Notes under the pieces: generated by a model
Databases searched by the model: none
What the model was told of the DNA's origin: nothing
What the model saw: the letters and a program-made list of their open reading frames with translations, nothing else
Translations under genes and position numbers: made by a program
Shown here: positions 33,284-44,405 of the stretch, piece by piece
How positions within the stretch are numbered: the stretch's first letter is position 1
Layout of the letters: each line of letters begins with the position of its first letter
Origin: Mycocentrospora acerina
Taxonomy: Eukaryota; Ascomycota; Dothideomycetes; Pleosporales
DNA length: 64,000 bases
Direction: 5' to 3'
Assembly: GCA_022701365.1 (NCBI GenBank)
Contig: JAKUHH010000118.1
Location: 124,001 to 188,000 of the forward strand

Positions 33284-34709
33284 TTAGTAGAAGGAGAGAG
33301 AATCGAGATCAATTACAGCTGAATAATTGTGGAGAAGAACAGGTGTGTGCGTAGCTAAAAAAAAAAGGGGGGGGGGCGTACAACTCAAACGCGATTCACG
33401 TGTCTTGCGGCAAAAGCGAATGGTATTTAATCAAGCGTTGACCGCATTTATTCAGTTGATTCATCGCTATAGCTCTTACATCCCAAAAAGAGCTAGCGGA
33501 GGAGTTGGCTAAGGAGTGGTAGATGAAGAGAAGGATGGAGAATCTGGACCTTTCAATCTTTCTTGTACCTTGTCTCATTCTATGGTCGCCATCCAAGATG
33601 CTCTCACACTAAGATCATTGCTCCCAATCTTTAAAAAAGAGGCTCCGGATCTAATCCACCTGCTTAAGTTACGATTTTCCGCCAGTCACTCCATATTTCC
33701 ACTTTCTACCCATCGGGTCTCTCCCATCTCAATCACTAATGACATATGTCGGGTTTGCTGTACAGAATACTCTTACGAGCCTACGATTTTAACTCCTCCC
33801 TTGCAGTTCTGGTATCAGATTGTAACGCACAAGCCAGTCACAGATTAAAACTCCACCAGAGTGCGTTGCCCGATCTTAGGATGTCAAACGAGTTGTTAAT
33901 AGCAAATCGAGCCGTCTAGGCGATATCAAAACCACGGGAGTCTGAACCTGTTAAAACCCTTGCAAGAGGGAATTTTACACCCTTTGCCCAATTGACGATA
34001 AGTCCCGGGAGCGAGACATTATTAAAGTACAAGATGATGCAGACCATTACTGGCTCAGATTCCCCTCTCAGCTCGCCGATAATCACATTACATAGTTCCC
34101 AACTCATTATTAAGTCACAGGAAAAGCACCAATACAAGCGAGATACCGCACCCTAAATAGGGGACATCCACTACAGTGAAAAGCGGAATCAAATCTCAAA
34201 AAGGCTAACAACGTGCATACCTTCCAACCATCGATCCATTCACTCGCCGAATTCTGCAGTCCCCCATCTCACCTCAAAACCCACCACAGGCCAAAGCAAA
34301 AAGCAAAAAACCCAAAGAATTCCCTTTCCAGGCCTAGACACTACAAATGCAAAAAGTGTCCTAGAAATTTTCAAAAAAAGAACGTGCCCATTCTCGGAAT
34401 CGAACCGAGGATCTTCTCATTACGCATTTGGAAAGTACGAGTGAGACGCTGTACCACTAAGCCAAACGGGCAGAATTGCTTTCGTATGTAAAACTCCCAT
34501 CATAAGTATTATATACTTGATATTTATTCCCCACATCTCATTAACCCACGCGACGCGAAGAAGTCTGAGCTTCAACGTACAATATCTCACTACCGCATCT
34601 CAAATCCGGGAGACAGAAAGAGTGTGTGAGAGTGAACCAAACACGTACGGAACGATAGAAATATTTGAACATTCGACTAATACCACTTTAACTTTCATCA
34701 GGCTCTAGC
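33284..34709. other. Gene-poor region with tRNA
   Basis: It contains tRNA-Thr(CGT) and an A10G10 junction at about 33357-33376. No protein gene was recognised. Confidence 0.5.
34385..34471 (-). tRNA. tRNA-Thr (anticodon CGT), intron-containing
   Basis: Acceptor GCCCGTT pairs with AATGGGC (one G-T), with discriminator A. The D-arm is GCTTAGTGGTACAGC. Anticodon stem TCTCA pairs with TGAGA; the loop CTCGTA carries anticodon CGT with an intron of about 15 nt after position 37. T-arm CTCGG-TTCGATT-CCGAG is perfect. A T7 terminator lies just downstream on the transcribed strand (34373-34379). Confidence 0.93.
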
Positions 34710-37031
34710 TTATCCCAGGGTTATCAACTCCCACGTTCTTTCCAGTCTTAACCAGCTGTCTAGATTTATCTCAGCCGTTCCTTTTCGGTAGCATATTCCA
34801 TCTACTGTATCTACGAGGAGAGCTGAAATAGACATATTCGTTTTGAGATTGCCCTTTTTCAAGCCGAGGACGACGGCTTGTACCTTGCAAACTCTAGGTC
34901 CATCTTGCTCCTGCGGCTTTATAACAGGTTTTGGATGCCTTGATTGAAGTATGCTGTCACTCCAAACACATGAAGAGACGCCTTGTATGTTTCTGAGATC
35001 ACCGAGTTGTTGCCCTTCACGATCGTGGAGTGTGTAATTGAAATCTCGGTCTATATTCACACATGCTCGACGGATGATGAATACATCTGCCTTGCTGGTC
35101 CAAAATTGGAGATGACCAGAATCTGTAGCAGTGTTTTCCTGACTGGTATCTGAAAGAGTGACGCGTTGTGGCGATCCTATTGAATTGGTCCATGATTCTA
35201 TATGCGGTGGTATCGCTTCTCCAAGCCGAGTAGACGGCGGTGAACATTGTGGATTGATGCAATCATACGAGACAATTTGGCCGTGAGTATCGCGGTGACA
35301 CCGATTAAATAGAGTTGTCCAGTAGTGACAATTGAGTTCGCGGTTAAACATGTTCAAGTGATTACCTCCCTGTCCAATCCATGCCGTCCATGACCAGCTT
35401 GGAAAAGGTACATGTACCTGATCACCACTACCCGTGACAACCATTTGGGACGCATAGTTCTGGGCTATGTTTGTGTAGGAGGCCCATAATAGCGAGTCTA
35501 GGAACCATGGCTGAGGATGGCCCCATAATACCGCAACGCTGTGCCTTTTAGTTAGTTCGTGAATTATACCAGTGAAACCATTGAGTGAATCAGAATTGAA
35601 CGATAGATTTCTTGCTGCATATTGCTGAAGAAGATTACCGTATGTAGTAGGGTGTGTTTCCGTTTGCGTTATTAACCAGGGTGTCAATGCATCAATGCCG
35701 AGATGAGAAAGTTCTTCTCTTAACAAAAGTGTGGAGATCTCTTTCACCGTGTCTTCTCGATACAACCCGTTAGGGCATAGCCAAGAGATCTCGTCTTGTT
35801 CGAAATATAGCCTCCTAGGGCTGAGACATTCTTCTTGCATAGTCCAAGCTCTTGATCGCCATCGAGAAAGTGCAAGTCCTTGACGCCTCAAAGCTTGTCT
35901 TGAATATAGCCCACGATTGTACTTAGCAGTCTCTTCAGGAATAGTGATTAGACTAAGATGATCCAAGGCGACTATCTCATAACGGAAATGCCGAGTGTCA
36001 GGTCGGACGCCAGCAAGCCCAGCGTCCGCGTTTTCTGCGTTTGCAGCGATGATTGTAAAGGCACCCTCCTTGTAGATTTGCCCCATTAGAGCAATTTGCT
36101 TCTGAACCAATTCAGGCTCATCTTGGACAATGCAGAGAGCATCTACCCACAAGTACCTTACGCCTGCGTGACGCGTGACCTTGATAGCATCGCTGATAGT
36201 GTTTGGTAAGGGCAAGCCCGTCAAGCTTTGCGGCATTCCGAGCCTGACTACGTTCTCGCGTAGCAACAAAAGGGTATTATTGCTTCCCCAACAATAACTC
36301 AGTGCCACGTATTCGCATTCTTTCGGAGCAAGAACAATAGCCATTTTCTCAACGTCAATGACCCTGAAATTCTCTACCACAGTAGACAGCTGATGCTTGC
36401 AATCATGCCCATGGTTCCTCTGACAGAGTCGCCACCAGAGACGTGGCAAACCAAGGTTGATCTGAGCCTTCCTTGTACGGCCACTGAACTTGGTTTCCCT
36501 TGCTGGCAGAAGAGGCTCAACTGATTCTTTGCAGAAACGGTCAACGTCCGGAACAGGATTCGTGCAAGCCTGAAAGCCCATCAGAATCCACGTTCGTGTA
36601 TGCACAGGTGCCGAATACTTTGTAGAGGGATTTCCAACCCCCGCCTTGAAATATCTATCCGGGAGGACTGGACCAACAAACCCCGTAAACGCTACTGGAC
36701 AGACTTCTATAACAAGCATATTTGTACAAAAGAAGGGCTTGAATGGTTTCAGCTCGTACCCATCTTCTCTATCTGTATATGAGACGCTCGTCCTTAGCAT
36801 ACAGCGATCATCTAGACGCTGCTCGATATCCGGATCATCGACTCGGTCCAGTCGCAAGGCTATTACCTGACACAAGTCACATGCGGATCGTCTTTCCCTA
36901 ACTTCTTGAATAGTCCCAATAAGGCTCTCAAACGGCTCAGCAGTCTCGTCGGCTTCCACGTCTTGCCACACGAGCGAAGAAAAGTCAATATCCTTGCAGA
37001 CATGACAGAGTTTTGCGGTGGAAGATTCCAT
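34710..37031 (-). CDS. HET-domain (heterokaryon incompatibility) protein
   Basis: Fungal self/non-self recognition family; HET domains trigger growth arrest or cell death when incompatible strains fuse. The first true ATG, at 37031, gives 773 aa, intronless. The N-terminus has a Cys-rich start (LCHVCKDIDF, ACDLCQ). The HET domain has all three conserved blocks: YVALSYCWGS, RYLWVDALCIVQD (with IALMGQIYKEGAFTIIAANAE after it), and SRAWTMQEECLSPRRLYFE. The C-terminal half contains no NACHT, ankyrin or WD repeats, so this is a solo HET protein. It lies beside the degenerate gene-poor region, typical of accessory territory. Partner genes are not seen. Confidence 0.92.
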   Translation of the reverse strand: MESSTAKLCHVCKDIDFSSLVWQDVEADETAEPFESLIGTIQEVRERRSACDLCQVIALRLDRVDDPDIEQRLDDRCMLRTSVSYTDREDGYELKPFKPFFCTNMLVIEVCPVAFTGFVGPVLPDRYFKAGVGNPSTKYSAPVHTRTWILMGFQACTNPVPDVDRFCKESVEPLLPARETKFSGRTRKAQINLGLPRLWWRLCQRNHGHDCKHQLSTVVENFRVIDVEKMAIVLAPKECEYVALSYCWGSNNTLLLLRENVVRLGMPQSLTGLPLPNTISDAIKVTRHAGVRYLWVDALCIVQDEPELVQKQIALMGQIYKEGAFTIIAANAENADAGLAGVRPDTRHFRYEIVALDHLSLITIPEETAKYNRGLYSRQALRRQGLALSRWRSRAWTMQEECLSPRRLYFEQDEISWLCPNGLYREDTVKEISTLLLREELSHLGIDALTPWLITQTETHPTTYGNLLQQYAARNLSFNSDSLNGFTGIIHELTKRHSVAVLWGHPQPWFLDSLLWASYTNIAQNYASQMVVTGSGDQVHVPFPSWSWTAWIGQGGNHLNMFNRELNCHYWTTLFNRCHRDTHGQIVSYDCINPQCSPPSTRLGEAIPPHIESWTNSIGSPQRVTLSDTSQENTATDSGHLQFWTSKADVFIIRRACVNIDRDFNYTLHDREGQQLGDLRNIQGVSSCVWSDSILQSRHPKPVIKPQEQDGPRVCKVQAVVLGLKKGNLKTNMSISALLVDTVDGICYRKGTAEINLDSWLRLERTWELITLG

Positions 37032-37566
37032 GTCGTGGGGCTTCAGAACAATCACCTCGGGTCTGGAATCGGTTTCTGTGGAACACAAGCAAGATTTTAC
37101 AAAGTGGAGGATTCAAGCCTTGTACGTATGGACGTGTGTTTACCCCGCATACGGTTGTGGGCGTGTACGCGTGTACCCAATATATATACTCCTCAGCTCT
37201 CCACGCCCTAAACTCCAGATTCTCCATGCAAGGAAAGGGCAAATGAAAGGAAGCAAGTAGAAATATAAAATTGTAAGGCGAGAAAATGGACAGGAAAATA
37301 GTCTGGTTAGTCTGGTGTGGTGAAGAGGAGGAGGGGGAGGAGAAAAAAGAATCTGTAGTGATTCAAGAAATGTGATTCAATCCGCAGTGATTACCTCACT
37401 ATATCCAGCAAAACATGCACAGGTACCCAAGAGAGAGAAAGAGAAGGGATAAAATATGCACAGAACGATGGAAATATAAACATTCAACAACTACTCCTTC
37501 TACAGCTACAACTTCCACTACCACCCAGACACAACCTTTATTTTAAAATTGAATTAATCATAAAAC
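37032..37566. other. Intergenic between HET gene and UTP17
   Basis: The promoter side of the HET gene faces the 3' end of UTP17. A TATATATA-like run lies near 37182. No gene was seen. Confidence 0.5.
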
Positions 37567-40500
37567 TTATGCGCCACCTTTCAACCCTCCTCGCAACCCT
37601 ACCAGTGCCCTGAACAACCCCCTAGACGGCAGACTAGCATGACTGGGCCCGCTCTCCTCAAACAACTGCTGGAGCTGCTCTGACTTGACAACCACCCGGT
37701 CGTATCCCGAGTCGCCAACGACAATGGCATCAGAGAGTGAAAGTGTCTCGACGGAAGGCGTCTTCTCATCGACATCCACATCCATAGTGTACGATGTGCG
37801 GGTCAGCTCAGCCCTCTCCTCTGGTGGGGGAGTGAGGAGTTGGAGTGGTTTTGCCGTGGGGCTGATGGTGCGGACAGCGGATGCGGAGTCGAGGGCAACG
37901 TAGCCTGCTTCGGATTTTTGGGAGGCGAGGGCGAGGACGATGCCGGGAACCTTGGTGGACCAGAGGGCTTCGCTCTGCTGGGGATCAAAGACCATGACTT
38001 TGGAGGATGCCTTCTTCAGGCGGGAGGTGGAGGATTCGTTCTTCTCAAACTGCGGGAGGGAAATGGCAAAGGTGCTGTTTGCTTCATTGACGGCGAAGCG
38101 CACGAGGGAGATACGCTCGAAGCGGTCGATGCCGGCAGTGGTGATGGGAATGCAGGATACGAGTTGGTCGAGGACCATGTCCCAGACGGTGATGGAGTCT
38201 CCCACGACGATGAGGTGGCGGCCGACAATTCCCACGTTGCAAAGCGCGGTGACGTCGATTTCTGTAATGGAGCGGCGGATTGTTGCGGTGTTGGTGTCGA
38301 TGAGATGGATGACACCGGGGTCGGCCTCGGACGCCCATGAAAGAGCAACAGCAATGACGGAGCCGTCTGCGGAGAAGGCCAGTCGAGATGTTCGGAGCGG
38401 GAGCGACAATTGCGAGCCTGCGCTTGCTTCGAGAATATCCAGCTTGTCACTAATCTCAATCGAGCGGTCCAACGACCAAGTAACCAGACCCTTCTCATCA
38501 ACACCACGGACCATGATTCCGTCCCTCAGCCGTGTCTTGGGCCTCCAAATACGCACAACGTGGTCTTCGCCAACGGTCGCGAACCCGACAGAAGTAGGGT
38601 CAGCGACAATATCAAACGCCCTGCCGTTGCCACAAACATCCTCAAAAAAGTGAGGTCCATCAATGCGGGCTTGCAGCTTCCACTGTCCTTGTTGCTCGTC
38701 GCGCTGCCAGAGCTTGAGGTACACCTCGCGGCGTTGCAGGCGCTCCTCCTCGTTGAACTCGGGGATGCCCTCGTTGAGGTAGCCGGTGTCTGACCGCGGT
38801 GGGACCCACTCGTCCACTGTCGCAAGCCACTCGCCGTCATGGCTGACCTCCAGCATCCTCACATTAGGCTCAACAATTCGACGGCCCTCGGGTCCCATGT
38901 TGGGGTCTGTGGCGTTATTACGTGTCAAAGCCTGACGAAAAAGCGGACGCTGGTGGGCCATGTCGAATGTTTGCAGGTAAGGTTCTGGGCGAAGACCTTC
39001 GTTCTTTTGGCGTGGTTGCGACGAAGGCACAGAGAAGAGGACTTCTCTTGGGTTCTTGGGGTTAATAGCCATGGGCACCTCGTTGAAGATAGTAAATGTA
39101 CCCTTGTGCGAGCCCGCTTCCTTGGGAAGTTGCTCCAGGTCTACGCGTCGCGACTGAATACCGACAATGTTGGTCCTAGCCTCAAGCTCGGTGGTGGAGA
39201 GCACAATGACGGAGTTGTTAGCCAGTGACAACGCGTATGAGGCGCCTGTGGGAGATACGACGACGTTTTCAATGGCTGCTGTCAGATGGGGCAGGTGCTG
39301 CGGCTTTCCAGTAGCAAGTTGCCAGATGGTGAGAACAGTCTCGTCGCCTCCAGAGATGAGGTAGTTGCCTGGATTTGTTAGATAACGAACTGAATGTGTG
39401 ACGGGGTTTTAATATAGTTTACTCACCATCGAGAGACCACTTGATGGAGCCAACCGCGTCTCTGTGCCAGTGGAAACGCTTAGGTCTGAGACTCTCGGCG
39501 TTTTCTATCCTGTTCTTGTTCTTCTGGCTGCTTTCCATGGCGGCAAAGCTTGCGAGCAAGTCCTCAAACAATAATATAACGCCAGACTCGTCTCCAACCG
39601 CAACGTCGAGGACGTCCCTGCGGTCCTGGACCTGCTTCTTCGCTTTTTCCGAGACTTCTGGCTCGCGGACGTAGGCGCTAAATGTGGTGATGCGCTTGGA
39701 GAGCTTGATCTCGCGCCAGACGTACTCGAAATCTTGGACTGCCGTCTTGGTGGGCTTCAGGCGCCTGCCAACTGAGATGGAATCGGCGGTAGCGACGACG
39801 ACGGTGCTGCCTTGGAGCAGGACCTGGAAGCCAATGATTGCCGAGTTGGTCTTGAGGATGCGCTTGAGCTCCGTCTGCGAGGCGTGGGCCTTGGTGCGGA
39901 GGGCGTGCACGTTAAGGATATGGTTGTTGCCCGTTTCGTGGCAGTAAACCAAATCGTCGGCCGAGTCGGGCTGGGTGATGACGGCCATGTTGCGGGCCGT
40001 AGCGCCAATCTCCCAGCGTCCAATCTTTGTGCCACTGACCCAGTCCCACAGCGTGATGAGGCCATTGGAGTCGGCGACGTAGACCTGGTTGGGCTTGGTG
40101 GTGGACAGCGCGTAGGCAGTCAGGACACCTGCGCCGCCGGCGGGGAGGGTGCGAGCGAGGAGGGACGTTTCTGTCGAGTAGATGTGCAGCGAGCGCAGGT
40201 TGGCGAGGATCAAGTACTTTTCATCTGGCGAGAAGACGGGGTCGGTGGGCAGGAACCAGCCGCCAGACGAGGGCGAAATGGACCACTTGGGCGGCTTCTT
40301 GGACTTTTGTTTCTTGGACTTTGCGACGCCGGCGACCTGGAGGGAGTCTGACTTTGTAGGAGTAGCTTGCGTATTGCTATCTGTCTGTGCAGGGGCAGCT
40401 TGCGCCTTGCCATCAGCCTTTGTTGGGGTAGCTTGCGCCTTGCTGTCGTCGGCGTTGTCCAGCTTCTCCTTGGCCTGTTGCTTGCGCTGCGCCTTTGTCA

Positions 40501-40690
40501 GGACGACAGGTGATTCCGGCGATGCTGCTGTCACCGTTGCCGTCACCGCTGTCTTCTTCTTGTCCTTGCGTGTTGCTCCCGCCTCGCCCTGGCCTGCATT
40601 CCCATCACTCTTCCTCAGCGTCTTTGCCTTTTTGCGCTGCGCGTCGGCGCCCTCCCTCTTCCGTTTCAGCTGCGGGGTCGAGTCGGCCAT
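37567..40690 (-). CDS. NAN1: U3 snoRNP protein UTP17/NAN1 (WDR75 homologue)
   Basis: WD40 subunit of the t-UTP/UTP-A complex of the small-subunit processome, needed for early 18S rRNA processing and coupled to Pol I transcription. Exons 40690-39427 and 39368-37567 (58-nt intron) give 1021 aa. The ATG at 40690 sits in a strong context (ACCGCCATGG). A Lys-rich, low-complexity N-terminus of about 150 residues contains imperfect repeats of type KAQATPTKAD. Two propellers follow, with KYLILANLRSLHIYS, LITLWDWVSG, SIKWSLDGNYLISGGDETVL (across the splice), FATVGEDHVVRIW and LIVVGDSITVWD. It is divergent from RPB10. Confidence 0.9.
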
Positions 40691-40990
40691 GGCGGTATCT
40701 TGCACGGCGTCGATTGTGCTTGAAATTGGCAAGCAGACGTGCGAATGTCCAAGTTGGTGCACTGCAGCTCGCGCAGCCAAAAAGTCGTCGAGATTTTTAG
40801 ATGGACCGTGGGCCCGAGCTTTTCACCGCCCGGACGCCCTAGCGTGGAATTTCTTCGACATCGCGAACTTTGAGCACCGCAACACGCGCCGTCGACCTCA
40901 ACTGCTGCCTTTTTTCATTCGTCTGTCGCGCAAGCCCGTCGCCTACATCTACGTCACATCTCTCGAGCTTTTTTTCACACCCACGCCAAA
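40691..40990. promoter_or_regulatory. Divergent promoter UTP17 / RPB10
   Basis: Exactly 300 bp between start codons. Both products serve RNA polymerase and ribosome output, so co-regulation is plausible. A CT-rich tract precedes RPB10. Inferred from layout. Confidence 0.5.
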
Positions 40991-41524
40991 ATGATTGTCC
41001 CCATCCGTTGCTTCTCCTGCGGCAAGGTACCACGACCTCGCACCTCACGTCACGTCAAAGCGCATACTTACTGACTGTCTGGCAGGTCACCGGCGACCTC
41101 TGGGAGCGCTACATGGTCATGTTGAACGAGGGCAGCTCTGACGTGTAAGCCTGTCCATTTACCCTACATTACACTTTAATGTGCATAACACTGCCATTCC
41201 TCACGCCCAACACCCCTCGCCAACCCACCCACCATACATTCCCCCTCTCAAACTAACACTTCCCCAGCGAGGCTCTCGACGCCCTCGGCCTCACCCGCTA
41301 CTGCTGCCGCCGCATGATCCTCACCCACGTCGACCTGATTGAGAAGCTCCTCAAGTACGTTGTCCTAGTTGTATTTATATATTCATATATTTATTTATAT
41401 GTTAAAAAACCCCATACCCCTCTTTAACCAGCAATCTAGCAAGCAATCAAACAGATACTAACAACAACACAGGTACAACGCCAGCGAACGAGAACAGGCG
41501 CGTGCTGCGCGTGGAGGGCGGTAA
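40991..41524 (+). CDS. RPB10: RNA polymerase I/II/III subunit RPABC5 (RPB10)
   Basis: Small zinc-binding subunit shared by all three nuclear RNA polymerases. Four short exons, 40991-41026, 41086-41144, 41268-41354 and 41473-41524, give 77 aa. It begins MIVPIRCFSCGK and contains TRYCCRRMILTHVDLIEKLL, which together form the invariant CxxC...CC zinc site. The tail NASEREQARAARGGR is slightly longer than in yeast. Most exons are too short to stand out as open frames, but every splice has a GT donor and an AG acceptor and conserves the family sequence. Confidence 0.96.
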
Positions 41525-42075
41525 ACAACCTAGAGTGTTTGTAGAGAGATGTTGGCGAGAAAGAGAGAGACAAGGGGGATACGGCAACTTTTGGAGTTTC
41601 AAAGGGCATTTACGCTGGCGTTTTATTTTATTTTTCAAACATGTCTCTCTGCTTTGTCTGAGGGCTGCAGAAAGTCCTGCAGCTAATCGCTGAGACAAAT
41701 GACTATAGAGTGGATTTTCTCCAATGTTTAAAAAAAAAGAAGGATATGATATGATATGATATGATGTGCTGCTGGATCCAACTTGGCCACCTTTCTTCCT
41801 TCCTTCCTACTGCTCTTTTACCTATGTTGGAAATGTACCCTTTAATTCATCAGGCACGTCATGTTAAATGACAAAAAAAGGAGAGATTACAAGGCGACAT
41901 TAAATTTTCCCACTTCAAGAAAATAAAGGATCTAGAGCGAACATGAGATAAATACAGACAAGAAAAAAAGAGACTCGATTGATGTATCGATTTCAAAAAA
42001 AAAATGGCTAGGATATATATATATATATAATTTTTAACATGAGAAAAGCACCCCAATTTCATAATTCTCCTCTCT
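41525..42075. other. Convergent 3' region (RPB10 / metallophosphoesterase)
   Basis: AT-rich non-coding DNA with a GATAT pentamer array at 41743-41762 and a TA run near 42015-42029. Confidence 0.6.
41743..41762. repeat. Pentanucleotide array (GATAT)4
   Basis: Four exact GATAT units, followed by a partial GAT. Confidence 0.95.
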
Positions 42076-44405
42076 CTACTTCCCACACTTGGTTTCACCG
42101 CCCCAATGCCCCTCGACCCACTCGGTCATGATATCCGTAAAGCTCTTCCCGCCGTCATATTCCTCCGTGTCTTCTAGCGAGTACTTGACGCCTACAAACT
42201 CCAGGGCCATCAAGATCCATTTCTCGATAAAGGCATTGTACATGACGTCTACGGTCTGTGGTTCCTGGGGGTCTGTGGGGTCAAAGCCCACGAGGGATTG
42301 GATGCAGTTTGGGACCTGGTAGAAGGGGATGCGCTGGTGGACTGTGTCGTCGCCGTCGGAGCCTGCGTCGTCGAGGGTGGTGTAGCCAGGGATGAGGGGG
42401 AGGTCGAACGAGGAGGACATGGGGTGTTGATGGGAGTGGGGGGTTTCAAAAGAGTCTGCAGAGGCTTGTTGCTGTTGTTTTTGGGAGAAAAGGTGTGGGC
42501 GGGACTGGGCGGCAAACATCTCGGGTGGCTGGAGCATTGTTTTGCCTGCTAGCATCTCCAGCATTATAGGCCCCTCGTGGTTCAGCAGATTTAAAACCTG
42601 TTTTGCGTAGGTAAAAGGTACGTCTTTTACCAAGCGCAACGGGCTGGTGAATGGTGATACAAGAAACTTGGTGTCCTTTGTGAAGGCGCCTTTGAAAATG
42701 TCGAAGCGGATGGCACCCGTGTTGGTCAGGACTATTGCCTTGTTGCCGTTCTTGATGCGCTTGGATGTTTCGATGGACTGCGGGAGAAGCTCTGTTTCAA
42801 TCCAAGTGAAGATGCTCTCCGAGTGGGGGTAGGGTCGTCTGCTGACCCAAAGGTCCCGTGGCGTGCAACCATACTGTTTACCCAGGCTAAGGGATTGTCT
42901 GGCCTCGCTGATCTGGTGGGAGGCGTCCAGCCCGCGGGAAGTGGGAAACGTGTTGGCGTCTTTGGCGGTGTGGTGATGTAGAGAGAAGAGGTTGTTGTCA
43001 ATGTAGCGGCGGAGGAAGGTGATTTTGGATGTTGGTTCTTTGGCTGCGCGGTGTTTGGTGCCTCCGTTGCTGAGGCCTGAGATGGACTGAAAGCCTATGG
43101 TCTCCATATAACGGCCGCTTTCGAGGGCGACGGATGCAGGATCAAAGATCTTGTAGTCCTGGGGTGTGTTAGCTTGGCGGTAGGTGTGTCAAACGAGCGG
43201 GCAGCGTACTCTAATATGCGTGTGTCCACCAAAGAACTGAATAGGTAGCTCCTGGTGAACAGCTCGGATGGTGGAAAAGAGCAAGGCATACTCGGGGGAC
43301 CGGATATCTACATGTCCAAAGACAATGATCAAGTCGAGGTCATCGTCTTTGAGAGCCTTGTTGAACCAGTCCTCCTTGACCGTGTCTTCCACTTTTTGTA
43401 CGACTGTGTTGTTTGCATTCCCAGTGAAATCAAAGATGAACCCAAACGCGAGGATTCTGATGCCCTGGTTCTTGGTCTTGAACTTTTTGAATCGAGGAGC
43501 AAGCGGAACCAACTTGCCCGTGTCTGGGCTGTATATGTCTAGATTGGAAGCAAGGTAATGACCCTTGAAGTCGGGGACCGTGTGGTAAAACTCTCCCTCG
43601 GCAGTCTGTGCTTTGTAAAGCTCGTGGTTGCCAGAACTGATGAGGTCGATTTGCTGGTGTTTGGCAATCTCATAAGTGAATTTTCCGCGGGGCTTGGAGG
43701 AGTCGTAGATGGCATTTCCCTCGACACGGTCGCCAGTGTCGATGAGCAGGAGGTCAGAGCCGTCAGCATCGGCCTTGTCATGCAAGTGCTGGGCAAAGGA
43801 GATGTAGTCGCCCCAGTCGGAGGAGAAGGATGGTCTGTTTGGGGTTAGAGGTGTCGAGGTGGGGGGTATGGACAGTTTGGGGTGTTGGTGTGTTGGGGTG
43901 TCAGGGTGTGGACCATGTCAGATGTGGTGGGTACACTGCAGATGGTACGACACGAGGAGTATTTCTTTTCAAGAGTGATGGTCACCAAGCACAGTGATGT
44001 GGTACAATACGGGGCAATTCAATACCAAATAATACAAAACGAAACAGGACAGGACAGGGCAATACAGGGCAATACAATACAAGACAATACAGAACAATAT
44101 AGGACAATACAAGGCAATACAAGAAAAGACAATGCAGTGCAGTGCAACACAATACAAGACAACACGGGACAATGCAATACAAAACAAGATAAAACAAGGT
44201 GAAACAAGACAATACAAGACAAGACCAAAAAGACTCACTCTTGCAGGTGCCCACCCCACCAGCCATGCACGTCGGTGGTGTGCAAGAAGTTCAGCTGGCC
44301 CCATGGCAGCTCACGCAAGGGTGCAGCAACGGGCGGTGGAGCCTCCGGCTGGACGCAGAGAGCTCCCCTCAGGGCTGCAGACAGGACAAGGGCAGACTTG
44401 AGCAT
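42076..44405 (-). CDS. Secreted/vacuolar calcineurin-like 5'-nucleotidase (YHR202W-like)
   Basis: Metallophosphoesterase of the 5'-nucleotidase family resembling yeast YHR202W, a vacuolar protein. Exons 44405-44239, 43834-43210 and 43158-42076 give 624 aa. The start at 44405 yields a signal peptide (MLKSALVLSAALRGALC). Metal-site motifs in order: NFLHTTDVHGW, LLIDTGDRVEG, LISSGNHELYK, VFGHVDIR and FFGGHTHIR, the GGHxH that closes the site. The C-terminal nucleotidase domain includes AIVLTNTGAIRFDIF and a His/Gln-rich loop. Intron 1 is 404 nt and filled with a pentamer repeat. An upstream in-frame ATG at 44438 is a less likely start because it would bury the signal peptide. Confidence 0.88.
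44041..44224. repeat. Degenerate pentamer array in an intron
   Basis: About 180 bp of ACAAT/ACAAG/ACAGG-type five-base units inside the first intron (43835-44238) of the metallophosphoesterase gene. The transcript strand is therefore rich in TTGTA/TTGTC. Confidence 0.85.

Noticed and set aside
44041..44224. CRISPR-like or satellite array
   Set aside because: Units are five bases with no spacers, and the array sits inside a spliced intron of a eukaryotic gene.
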